This document shows, one piece after another, positions 44,750 through 56,000 of a stretch of 64,000 nt of DNA. The DNA comes from Sphaeramia orbicularis. Its lineage: Eukaryota > Chordata > Actinopteri > Kurtiformes > Apogonidae. The stretch covers positions 15,681,790 through 15,745,789 of the forward strand of contig NC_043959.1 in NCBI RefSeq assembly GCF_902148855.1, given 5' to 3'. Position 1 is the stretch's first letter. Every line of letters starts with the position of its first letter. The position numbers and the translations under genes were made by a program. The notes under the pieces are model-generated. The model had not been told where the DNA came from. It worked only from the letters and a program-made list of their open reading frames with translations, and ran no database searches.

Positions 44750-44843
44750 ATGTGGGCGGTCCGCTTCAGACCGGGTCTTGGTCTCAGACCGGGTCCGGGT
44801 CTCGGACGTCTGGATTCGACTCACGGTCAGTGGAGACACGGAG
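44750..44843 (+). CDS. sirt3: sirt3 candidate exon 1 (mitochondrial presequence)
   Basis: ATG at 44750 begins [20 protein letters not shown], Arg-rich and without acidic residues for 20 positions, as expected of a mitochondrial presequence. The end at 44843 (GGA G, then GTTTTA) is chosen because it leaves the phase needed by exon 2. The donor is weak, so another end is possible. Confidence 0.4.
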
Positions 44844-47800
44844 GTTTTAGAGGAGACCAGGACCAGGTCAAACCAGATCCTCCATGGTCCGAACCAACAG
44901 GATCTTTAATGGATTCAACAGAAGAAACAAACAGAACCAGATGAACCCACGAAAGATGTAGAACCACTGGTCCGGATCCACTGGACCAGAACCGCTGGTC
45001 CGGATCCAGATCCATTGATCCAGAACCACTGGTCCGGATCCACTGTTCCAGAACTACTGAACCAGATCCAGATCCAGTGATCCGGATCCACTGGTCCAGA
45101 ACCAGAACCTGCAGAACAGTGAGACGTTGATGTGTTCAGTGTTAAACTAAAAACAGGAAACATTCGGATCCAGAAAACTGAACATTAATCATCAAATGTC
45201 TGGATTTAATTGATTAAATCAGGTCATTTAACTTTTAGACTAGATTTTTAAAGCGGTACCAGAGTAAAAACAGGAACAGCTGAACAGAATTGAAAGAAAT
45301 GGACCCAATGGAACAAGTTGGACTGATCCTCACGGACTTCTATGATGGGGGAGATTATTATTATTAGTAGTAGTAGTACTATTATTAGTATTATTAATCT
45401 AAAAAGTAAATTATGAATTAAAAACTTACCCTAAAACCCAACACATCAAATGTCTAAAGGATTGGACAGAAAGAAGTCTGATTTTAAGGCACAAATATCC
45501 TTTTGTTTGGTTCATTTTACTGAAATTCAACCAGTGAAACAGTTCTAGAAGCACCACAGAACCAGAACCTTTAACTCCACTCACATGAACCAGAATAATG
45601 ACACTAATGTATTTAACAAACTTATAGTCAGTCACAGTTTCATCTTAAAACAGCTTTGGTTGTTGACGTCATGTGTTTCAGGTCAGAGGAGGTGGTCCAG
45701 GTATGCCCCAGGCTCCGCCCCCTCCTCACCTGTGTCCTCCCTGTGAGTTCATCCAGATGTTTTTGGTCTTTTACTGCAGTTCTTGTTCATTATCTTCTAA
45801 ACGAGCAGATCCCACATCAAGTCAAACCAGTTCAGGACCATCACAGAGAACACACTGTTTTCATGGTTAAACCTTTGGAGATCCAGTCATTTCTGTTTTT
45901 CATTCATCATCAGTTTTAGATTTTCATAATGTTTGTGTAAAGATACAGTGATTATGTGGAAATATGAGCCTGAAACAGAGTCAAAACTAATTAGTTCAAG
46001 AAATTAGTCACAGAGTCGTAGCAAATATAAATGAAAATCAGATATTTGAAGAGTTTAAGTCATAATATTGCAAGAAAAATTATAAAACTATAAGAAAAGT
46101 CAGAATGTTATGAGACTAAACTGCTAATATAAATAAAAAAAAAGTGCTAGTATTATGGCAGAAAAGTCACATTATTAGAAAGAAGTCTGAATATTACAAG
46201 ACGAAACATGATCTTTATGGGACAAAAATAATAAAGTTACCAGAGAAAAGTCACATTGAATTAAAGTTGAATGAGACAAATAAAGATGCTGTTGTACAAA
46301 CATGAAATTATTAATTTAAGGCTCAGTCACAAATGTCATTAGGAACGACTACAAACACCATATAAACGATCTATGGACCATTTCATATGACCTTCTCAAT
46401 GTGGACTGAGTTCCAGACAGTTAGGGTTAGACACTGGGTTCAGTTCCTTCTCTTAATCTTGTGTATCTTTGTTTTCTTCTCTTCTTTCTACTTTAGATTT
46501 CTTATTTTCATGTCTTACATGTTCGGGTTTCTATTACAGTTTTGATTCTGTTTAACAGGTCAGTGTTTTCCTGCAAATTTTACTGGAATGTGTGATTCGG
46601 CACCACGGACAGTGCCTGATCCCAAACACATAGAACACATGATGGGTCATATTTTAAGATCAAATATTGGGAATATTTGTCTGTAAATTTCAGATATTTC
46701 TTTCTTTTCGTCCCAGATCTTTTGTGAGGTCCCAGTTTGAATCCAAACCTATTTCTTGTTCCTCCTCAGATGTTCTAGTGCCCCCTGGTGGACCGCGGCT
46801 CCACGTCTGTTCTCTGGCACTTCATCTGCAGATCAGCTGACCCTGGAGGGCGTGGCCAAAGACATCCGAGACAGGAAGTTGAAGCGGGTGGTGGTGATGG
46901 CAGGGGCAGGGATCAGCACGCCGAGCGGAATCCCAGATTTCAGGTTAGGAAATGCACACGTCAGCCATTGGCAATGACGTCATAGACCGCCTGTTCTGAC
47001 TGTTGATTGGCTGTCAGGTCTCCGGGCAGTGGTCTCTATGACAACCTCCAGCAGTACAACCTGCCGTATGCCGAGGCCATCTTCGACATCGGCTTCTTCC
47101 ACCGTGACCCCAGGCCCTTCTTCGCCCTGGCCAAAGCGCTGTACCCTGGGTCGTACCGGCCCAACGCCGCACACCACTTCATCTGCCTGCTGCACCAGAA
47201 GAACCAGCTGCTGCGCATGTACACGCAGAACATCGACGGCTTGGAGCGCCGTACGTCTGCCGCCACCACCGCCACAGGTCGGACCGCAGTCGCCGCGGTT
47301 CCTCCATCTCATGTTTGTGTTTCTATGTCAACGTAGTCGCTGGGGTTCCTCCAGAGAAGCTGGTCGAAGCTCATGGAACGTTTTCCACGGCAACGTGTAC
47401 CGTGTGTCGGAGGAAATACGACGGCGCTGACCTCAGGGTGAGTGACCACAGCAGGAGAACATCTGGGGAACACCTGAGATCCAACCAGAACTTGAACATG
47501 TTCTCATGTTCCTCATGTTCCTCGTGGTCACATGTTCTCATGTTCCTCATGTTCTCCAACCTCTCCATTCATTTTTCTCCTGTTTCCTCTGTTCTTCATT
47601 CTTCTTCCCTCACGTTCTCTGTTCCTCATCCTGTCTTTGCTCCTTCAGCCTGATGTGATGAAGGGGGCAGTGCCAAAGTGTCCCACCTGCACAGGTGTGG
47701 TGAAACCTGACATCGTGTTCTTTGGGGAGGAGCTTCCTGTTCACTTCTTCAAGTACCTGACAGACTTCCCTATGGCCGACCTGCTGATCATCATGGGCAC

Positions 47801-48716
47801 GTCTCTGGAGGTAAGAGCCACGAGGAAGACGGTGATGATGATGAAGATGAAGTTTTACAGAATATTCACGTGGGTCCAAGACTTCCACAAACATCATCAG
47901 CCCAAGAAATGATGGAACAGTCCCATCAAATATGATGAAGTCTGATATTTGGAGTAAAAGAACGAATATTGAAAATATTATGAGAAAAAAGTCACAACAT
48001 TATTAGAGAAAAGTCTGAATATGACAAAAGAACATGATCCTTATGAGACAAAAGTCATTAAGTTACAAAAGTCACATTGACTTCAAGTTGAATAAGACGA
48101 ATAAACATGCTTTTGTAAAAACATGAAAAATAAGGAACTCACACCAGATCAAACAGAACTTTAAATATTACGGCTGTTTTTCTCATAGATATCAGATTTT
48201 TTATTGTTATCGCCGCTAATTCTTCATCAAATCTATAGTTTGAATCAAACCCCCTGATGTTGAACCTGTTTCTTGTTTTTAGCGCCTCCTGGTGGACACG
48301 CTTCCACATCTCACATCAGATGAAAATGTCCAAATGTGGTCTTTACCTGAGGACGTCTGTCCTTCGGTGACACTGTAGTTCCTCCTCTGTCCTGCAGGTG
48401 GAGCCCTTCGCCAGTCTGGCCGGAGCCGTCAGAGGTTCGGTTCCTCGTCTGCTCATCAACAGGGACCGGGTCGGCCCGTTTGTTGGGGGGCGGCGCCACC
48501 GGGACGTGGTTCAGCTCGGAGACGTGGTCCAGGGAGTCCAGGCTCTGGTGGACGCTGTGGGGTGGACTGAAGACCTGAAGGCCCTGATGGACGCGCACAC
48601 GGTTGGTCCTGGGTCAGAACCGGGTCGGTCCTGGATCAGAACCGGGTCGGTCCTGGTTTGCTGACTGTCTGATCTGATGTGTGTTTCACCTGCAGGTCAA
48701 ACAGACGGAGGAGTGA
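44750..48716 (+). CDS. sirt3: NAD-dependent protein deacylase sirtuin-3 (about eight coding exons)
   Basis: SIRT3 removes acyl groups from lysines of mitochondrial enzymes using NAD. Firm exons are 46770-46943, 47018-47250, 47337-47437, 47649-47810, 48398-48601 and 48696-48716. Tentative upstream exons are 44750-44843 and 45682-45742. Phases agree throughout, giving 349 aa. The catalytic core shows [14 protein letters not shown] (NAD-binding loop), [29 protein letters not shown], catalytic His in KLVEAHGTF, zinc cysteines CTVC and [27 protein letters not shown] and PRLLINRD. The end is DAHTVKQTEE. The core closely matches SIRT3 rather than SIRT1 or SIRT2. The position head to head with psmd13 supports the name. 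[13 protein letters not shown] is a slightly unusual variant of the human GPLAWHPRSRDVAQLG segment. Confidence 0.95.
44960..45112. repeat. GGATCC-containing minisatellite in sirt3 intron 1
   Basis: The units resemble CCACTGGTCCGGATCCACTG with GACCAGAACC spacers. Confidence 0.8.
45682..45742 (+). CDS. sirt3: sirt3 candidate exon 2
   Basis: TGTTTCAG precedes and GTGAGT follows. The 61 bases enter in phase 1 and leave in phase 2, exactly matching the firm exon at 46770. The peptide [19 protein letters not shown] is basic and Ser-rich, presequence-like. Confidence 0.55.
46170..46310 (+). repeat. interspersed repeat family C, copy 1 (sirt3 intron 2)
   Basis: It shares AAAAGTCACATT, AGTCTGAATAT, ACATGATC, TTATGRGACAAAA and AAGTTGAATRAGAC in the same order with 47,990-48,130. 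Confidence 0.6.
47990..48130 (+). repeat. interspersed repeat family C, copy 2 (sirt3 intron 6)
   Basis: This is the direct-orientation relative of 46,170-46,310. Both contain AGTCATAATATTATGAGA-like modules common in fish intergenic DNA. Confidence 0.6.
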
Positions 48717-49889
48717 TGGACGAAGTTTCACACACAGGCTCTGAAGCTGAAGTTCACCTTTAAATATACTGAACCCACTTCAGGAATTAGACTGATCCCT
48801 AATGGAGACATTTCAGTCCATTTAAACATTAAATCTCTACGTTTTTGTCACAATTATCCAAAGAAAAAGAGACAATCAGCCTTGTTTCCACTTTAACATC
48901 CCCTACGTCTCAATGTTTCCACCTGTGTTCCCGGTTAAAAGGGTTCCACTGTCATGGTTCCACTGTCGTGGTTCCACTGTTGTGGTTCCACTCTTCCGTT
49001 CTCCTCCAGGTTGAATCCAGTGGCGTCTGTAACTGGTTTATTCCATTTACACCAGATTCACTTGGTTTGTTTTTGAATCATCAGAAGAAAAACTCGTAGA
49101 AGTGGGTGTTGCCCACCAACATGTGACCAATCAGCTGTATTGTTTCCAGTTGAACACACAGATGATTAATAATTGTAATAATGGGTCAATGACACAAATG
49201 GAACTGGGCCCAGATGAAGACCTTTCAGTTTCATCAAATAAATCAGAACTTTTGGTTTTTATTTTGTTGTAAATTCAACTTTAATAAATTTAATCTGAGA
49301 GAATCTGCATTTTTCTGCAAATATTTAACTTTAATTTTAGATAACATGAACATATTTGATGTAAATTTTCTTCTTTATTGTTATAAAATCCTGGTTTTAA
49401 TCATTAGTTTCTTTTCAGTTTTTCTGCTCCTTTATTTTTCTTCATTAACTTAGGTTTTTTCTTCTACATTTTCAGCTTTAATCGGTTTCTGGGTGAATCT
49501 ACGAGTTTAAATGTGTCCAATGGAAGTTTTTTGTGTCTCCACTCCCTCTAGTGGGGGTTGGAATAAACTGAATCAAAGTCCGGGAATGTTGGAGGAAAAG
49601 GGTCTAAAATGTGACAATTCTGTTGAATATTTCTTCAGTATTTTTGACTTTTTACAGTAAAACTGAGTCTTTACTGTTGAAACAGAGATGACAGATGAAT
49701 GTTCTAGCAAATAAAACACCTGGAACCAGTGGAAGATTTAACTAATTACAACTTGATTAAAAAGTTGAAAAAAAGACCCCAAATGTGTCGTTAGCGCCTC
49801 AGTTTTGAGGATTTAACTTATTTAAGTTTTTACACTTATTTATTCCCTTAAATCCATTAAAGGATGAAATGTTCAACCTAAACACTCAT

Positions 49890-49916
49890 TTGTTGTTATT
49901 ATTATTATTGTTATTA

Positions 49917-49948
<32 letters not shown>

Positions 49949-49949
49949 T
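49890..49949. repeat. ATT microsatellite
   Basis: ATT and GTT units over about 60 bases. Confidence 0.9.
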
Positions 49950-50479
49950 TGGACTTTTTACCCTTTTAAACAGTCTGCGTTATCATCAGCTCTGACCTGT
50001 GACAGGTGAACAGGTCACATGACTCCTCAGGCGTTCAAGGTCTCGTCCACATGGAAACAGTGCGTTTTAAGTGCAGCTGGTGATGTTTCTGTTGTGGATC
50101 TGAGATGAAAACACTGATTCAATAGAATTCAACTATGAACTGAACATTCCACTTCTTTTAAAATGTTCGTTTACCTCCTCACCTCTCACTTCCCTGAATG
50201 CACCTCTTCTCTCGTCCTGCAGCTGTGAAAAGAAGAATGAACTGTGCGTCCAATGAACGTCCTGGTCTCAGAGTGGAATCAGTTGGATCAGACAAACTCA
50301 AACCAAACAGATGATAAAAGGTGAAAAAATGTTTTTATAACATGAACAAACATCGAATCCTTTACATCAGAACACGCTTTAACGTTTTCAGAGGCATCGA
50401 GTGTTTGTCAGAGATTCACAACATTTGATCATAAAAATAAAGTGGAATGAAAGTCCCATGAACACACCAGGAGACCAAC

Positions 50480-51560
50480 GTCAACAGTTCATCACCTCCA
50501 TGTGACACTTGTCGCTTTTCCATCGACCCTCAAATATCATGAAAATAACTTGTGCATAAAAATTTGCGTAATGGAAAAATGACAATTTGGCCAAAAGTCT
50601 AGTTTTTTGATGAAAAGTTTTTGTGCTTACAAGAGGTGGTTTTTGAGGCGTAGTGAAAAAGCCCCTTTGCACCTGCTCTGTGACGTACTTCTGATCTCAA
50701 CAATGATCGGTAAGTCCGTTTCTATTAACTTCCTGCTCCAGTCACAACAGTAAACAGCGGGAAAATGGACAGACAGAAAAACTGGAGCACTTCAACTGTC
50801 AGAAAAAGGAGTAAATCTGATCTGAGGGATACTTTGAAAGTCCACAGAACAGAGGTGGGTCCACTGAACCCTGCTGAGACACTTTGAACTGGATCCAGTC
50901 ACTATAACAGTGAAATCAGCTTCCATCACATTCCTAAAGACCCTGTCCTTCAAGTGCAGTAGATACAGAAAATACGAAGGACAGGGTTTGTTGTTCCTCA
51001 GCGCACAAAGGTATGGAGCAGACATTTGGATCAGATCCATAGAACTGCTAAAGGTGGATGGGTTTTAGCTACAGACAGAACCATCGCTGTTTGACTGGAA
51101 CAACTAAACCAGCACCAGGACATGGGTGGTGTTTGGGAGAACCGGACTGACCTGTCAGTCCAGAACCTGCCCTAGTGGAGACTGAGGAGGAGACTGCTAT
51201 GGTTCCAATGCTAGTGGACCAGGACCACGGAGCCAGTCGACCAGGAACAGGATGAGAACATGAAGGAAGGAATGGAGACGCTTAGACGGCAGGTTCAGCA
51301 GGTTCGGATATTACAGCAACTCGATCTGGTTCAAAGTGTCTCAGCAGGATTCAGTGGATCCACCACCGTACTGTGGACCTTCAAAGTATCCCTCAGATTA
51401 GATTTACTCCTTTTTCTGACAGTTGAAGCGCTAGAGTTTTTCTGTCTGTCCATTTCCGCTGTTGTAACTGGAACAGGAAGTTAACTGACTTAGGGAACAG
51501 TGTGGAGATCAGAAGAACGTCACAGAGCTGGTACACAGGGGGCTGATGGTATATGACACA
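50480..51560. mobile_element. fold-back DNA element, possibly Harbinger-related
   Basis: The arm at about 50,655-50,893 is repeated inverted at about 51,317-51,550. For example, TTCCTGCTCCAGTCACAACA pairs with TGTTGTAACTGGAACAGGAA. Both arms contain ATGGACAGACAGAAAAACT, reading MDRQKNWS, like the start of the Myb/MADF-type protein of PIF/Harbinger elements (inference). The outer left part (50,490-50,650) has the TTTTCCATCGACCC and GTAATGGAAAAA modules of a common fish MITE. Confidence 0.55.
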
Positions 51561-52261
51561 AAACTGTAATGGAAAGACCTTTGAGTCCAACTACAGTCAC
51601 ATGACCAAAACAAACAGATGTTGATGGATGTTAGAACAAGAGAAGAAAAAGAGTTTAAACCAAACGTGTGGATATGTGTGGACACACCAGGAAACCCAAT
51701 CATTTTAGAATTTAGTAGGAGATAGAAGGGGATGAGCATTCTAGATTCAAAACAGCACAGATTTCTGTTCATGTTTATGGAATGACTTCTACTGACATCT
51801 ACCAGAAGAAAGAAACTAATCAGCACATTTGGGATTGAATGGAAAAACCAACATTACACACTTCTGTTTGGAACACATTTAGGAAATATGTGGAAAGTTT
51901 AACTCGGACGATGGAAAAGAGACGTGATGCTATGAGTCCGTCTGTGATTGGCTGAGTTCTCCATAGTTTTTCTTTCCTCTGAGGTTTATTCAGTCCATTC
52001 CAGTAAACGTAGGAGATGATAAAGAACAGGAACCAGAGAATAAGGTCAATAAAGTCAATTCAAAACACAGACTTTACTCATTTGGTGTAAAATCACTGGT
52101 TCTATGAATGAACAGTAGAACCATAAGAACAGAGACGGTTGTTTTCTGCTCCATGACCTCAGTCTGTGTTTGTTTTTGACACATCATCATCTGGTAGGAC
52201 CAACTATTGTTTGATTGGTCAGAAATTGGAAGTGGGCGTGGTTTAAAAAAAAGGTTAAAGG

Positions 52262-52345
52262 TTAACTCACTTGATTATCCCCGAAGGGAAATTCAGTCTC
52301 TGCATTTTACCCATAATACACACACACAGTAGCTAGCATTAGCAT
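52262..52345 (-). mobile_element. 3' end of a LINE/SINE-type retroelement
   Basis: On the minus strand, GCAGAGACTGAATTTCCCTT then CGGGGATAATCAAG is a standard teleost retroelement 3' terminus. Confidence 0.5.
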
Positions 52346-52879
52346 TAGCATTAGCAGGCATTGGTGTCAGTGAGCTGCCGTTGAAGGCCTCAGACTGCAG
52401 ATCTACATCAGCACCACGGTCAGGGACAGTGAACCCATATGTTCCTGTTCTAATAATGGAACCAGAGAGAACAGGTGAACAGAATACAGAACGGTCCAGT
52501 CTGGTCCCACTCGGTCCAACTCCCCAGAGTTCTGCACTGAACAGAACAGACTTTGTTCCTGTTCTTTCCACCTCAAGGAAACTAACTTATTTCTGTGTTG
52601 GTGCCAAGTCTGTCGTAACCTTGAGTGAAGTTTTCATCCTGTGAAACCACGACAACAGGGGCGTGGTCTAAAGGCCTCAAACACTTGAAACATGGATATG
52701 GCACCAACTTAAAGGGCAGTAACAGAACCCAGTGGCTCCTGGACCTGGAGTCGACGGAAACACCTTATTCACCACCAACATCAGTGGAAACGGTCGGTCA
52801 TATGATCCATCATATGATCAGTTCTGATGTTATTTAAACCACCCACAAAAGAAGGATTTAACCAGTAAAACTACAACTC

Positions 52880-52992
52880 CATCAGGTATTGGACCTCAAT
52901 CAGATACTGGTCCTCCGTCAGATACTGGTCCTCCGTCAGGTACTGGTCCTCCATCAGGTACTGGACCTCTGTCAGGTAATGGACCTCCGTCT
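52880..52992. repeat. 18-bp minisatellite just beyond the drd4 stop codon
   Basis: The unit is TACTGGTCCTCCGTCAGG, about six copies, 26 bases downstream of the drd4 stop in the likely 3' UTR. In one frame it reads Pro-Asp-Gly-Gly-Pro-Val repeats, but it lies after the stop. Confidence 0.9.
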
Positions 52993-53017
52993 GGCGTCCT
53001 TCCACAGCTGCTCACCG

Positions 53018-56000
53018 TCAGCAGCAGCTCCAGAAACACTTCTTGAAGAACTTTTTGAACTCTGTGTTGAAGATGGTGTAGATGATGGGGTTCAGGGCGC
53101 TGTTGACGTAGCCCAGCCATGTGACGGTGCTGACGAGGTGGGGAGGGAGGTCGCACGCCACGCACACCGCCCGCGTCGTGTGGACCACGAAGAACGGCGT
53201 CCAGCAGAACAGGAAGCAGCCTGCAGTGAGAAACCACAACCACAGGGTCTCACAACAGGTCTAGACCAGATATAGGCCTGATATAGACCAGATAAAGACC
53301 TGATATAGACCTGATATAGATCTGATATAGACCTGATATAGACCAGATATAGGCCTGATATAGATCTGATATAGACCAGATATAGACCTGAAATAGATAC
53401 TTTTCTTGAATTTTTTTTTTTTTTTACATTATTAATAGATATAGTAGGACAATCCAGCTCAAATATGGTTCATGTTGATCATCAAATTAAGTTGGTATCT
53501 TTTATCTTTTTCTTTTATCATATGTCGTTTTCTTTGGAAAACCCTTTGTTTTTCATAATTAAAGATAATTTTATTATTACCCCGCCCCTCGAAGAAGAGG
53601 CAAGGGCTATTGTTCTTGGTTCAGTTTGTTTGTTTACACTTTAGCAGTAAATCTATTGATTGAATTCATACCTAACTGGGTTTATAGATTACCAGTGACA
53701 CAGAATAAATGTGATTACATTTTGGGGAAAGTAGGTCAAAGTTCAAAATTTTTTTAAATTAATTTTTAAAATCTTTTTTTTCCCCATCTATAATATAACA
53801 GCCAAGTGACCTTTGTGTGTGTGTGTGTGTGTGTGTGTGAGTGTGTGTGTGCGTGTGTGTGCGTGTGTGTGTTTTTGTCATCCTTCTGTATTTTTGCTCA
53901 GTGAACAGACTAGTGTAAACAGTAACAGTTGATCGGACCAATATTTTGGCAGATATTAGTCAATTTTAATCCAATATCCTTATAATCATGTTTCTATGTC
54001 CAGAACACTTTGGCAGTGACTGCTGGACATATGTGGTACAACATGTACAAATACACAACAATATAAAAACGACCACATCTAGAACCTGTGGAACCACACG
54101 GCTCAATACACTAGTACAGTTATAATGAGCAAAATGTGTCTATGCCGTCTATGTCTATGATGACATCAGCTGGATTGATGCCAAAATAAGACACAATACA
54201 TGTGAGGGGCGGGGCTTGTTATTGTTATTATTAAAATTGTTATTATTATTATTAATATTATTATTATTAGTAGTAGTAGTAGTTTAAAGGCTGAAGCTGC
54301 AGCTCCATCAAACAGACCCAGGTTTAATGACGATGACACGCTGCAGGATGATGCTGATTGGGTAGGTGCTGGCTTGGCCACACCCCCCATCAGACGACAG
54401 GATGTAAATGATTCATGACAAGACTAATGAGATGTTGGAGCTGGAGGCGTCACATGAATTCTGCATCAGGACCATTCTTCATCTAAAGCTGGTGATGAAT
54501 CCACCGTTACCGTTAACGTTGACCACGTTGTGAGTGAAGGAAATCAGTGTGTGTGAGGGCGTTTCCGTAGCGACAGGTGAACGTACGGCTGAGCTTCATG
54601 CAGTTCAGTCTGAGGATTAAACTGTTCCCTATCACTGACCGACCATCGTGTCTTACAGCTTAAACCCAATCCAATAAGTGCATTACGCAACAAACAGAAA
54701 AAAAAAACACGAACGCTGCATTGGTGTAACAGGTCAAGGGTTAATCAGGTGAAAGGTTTTATCATAGTTCACTGTTCACATACATTCAAATCTAAATATG
54801 AAGATCTGTGACTGCTATTTACAGTAAAAAAAAAAACCTACTGTGACAAATATAAACCAAACATTCCCGAATTATTTTTGACGAAAAGAAGCCGAAACCT
54901 GAAGCTCTTCTTAATCCCATGTTTTTCACCTCTTTGACTCTGTGATTGGTCGTTACAGACGGTAATTGGATAAATGCCACGATGTTGTCCTGCCCCTGGA
55001 CGCTCGGCGTTTCTGGGGGTGAATGGAGCTGTGGGCAGAGCTCGGCTGGGCTGGACCCCAGGCTTCCATGTGCTGATTGGAGGATCAGTTGAAAGGCTGA
55101 ATCTCATTTGATTGACAGCTGTTTTCAGATCTGTTCCTTCACTGACAGAGTTCAGTTTAATACCGTCGCGCATTCTGCTGTGAAATTGAGAGAGAAACCA
55201 CTACGAAATTACTTGTTCATTTCTTGCACTGTAAATAAAACACACTCATTGTACTTCCTTGTTTCAATTTATCATAATTTCAATGTTTTCTTGTTTACTT
55301 GGTACGATAAAGTCAGTGACCATTTTCTTAAAAAGGAACGGAGGGCCGGATTTATGTTTAAAAAACTTCCCTTTTTTTATGTAAGCCGACAATGAGCTTC
55401 CCCTCTCTGAAAGACGAGCAGCTGCCACTACATCGTAAATAAAACCATGTGATCTGAATGGATTAAACATGGAAGCGGAACGAAAGAATGGAACGCTGAC
55501 AGTGTGTTCCACCAATCAGCCTTCTTCAACACACAGCCCCTCAAGGATTCTGAATAATCTGAAAAGTCCCACACCTTACTAGGAACTTTACCAGGGAAAG
55601 TTTGTGGTTGGAGGGTACTTTAGGTGGAACCCTGTGGTGGAAAAGGGGTTTAAGACTAACATGGGATTTATGAGCTCTACTACGACCTGCCACCAGGGGG
55701 AAAACAACACTCACATTTACACAACATGAAAAACTGTGGCGTTTTCAGTGTGACCGCGGCTACAAACGACACAATAAAGGTGGACGATCAGCTGAAAAAC
55801 TGTCAAGTTACAATTTCAGGTCAGAAAATAGTTGTTTTAGTTTACGTTCAGACACCAGGTCTTAAAGGAGTCGTAATATAGAATTGTGGCCAAAACTGGT
55901 TCTGCAGTCACATTTAAAGTACTGCAGAGCATGGTGTCCCTGTCCCCTCCCCCCAGACCAGGGGTCACCAGATCCAGCATGAGCATCTACTACAAGGAGC

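Larger units (their letters stand above)
48717..52260. other. intergenic stretch between sirt3 and drd4 (tail to tail)
   Basis: No gene was recognised. It holds a 15-bp GGTTCCACTGTCRT repeat (48,940-48,998), an ATT microsatellite (49,890-49,949) and the fold-back element described separately. The sirt3 3' UTR presumably occupies its left end. Confidence 0.5.
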
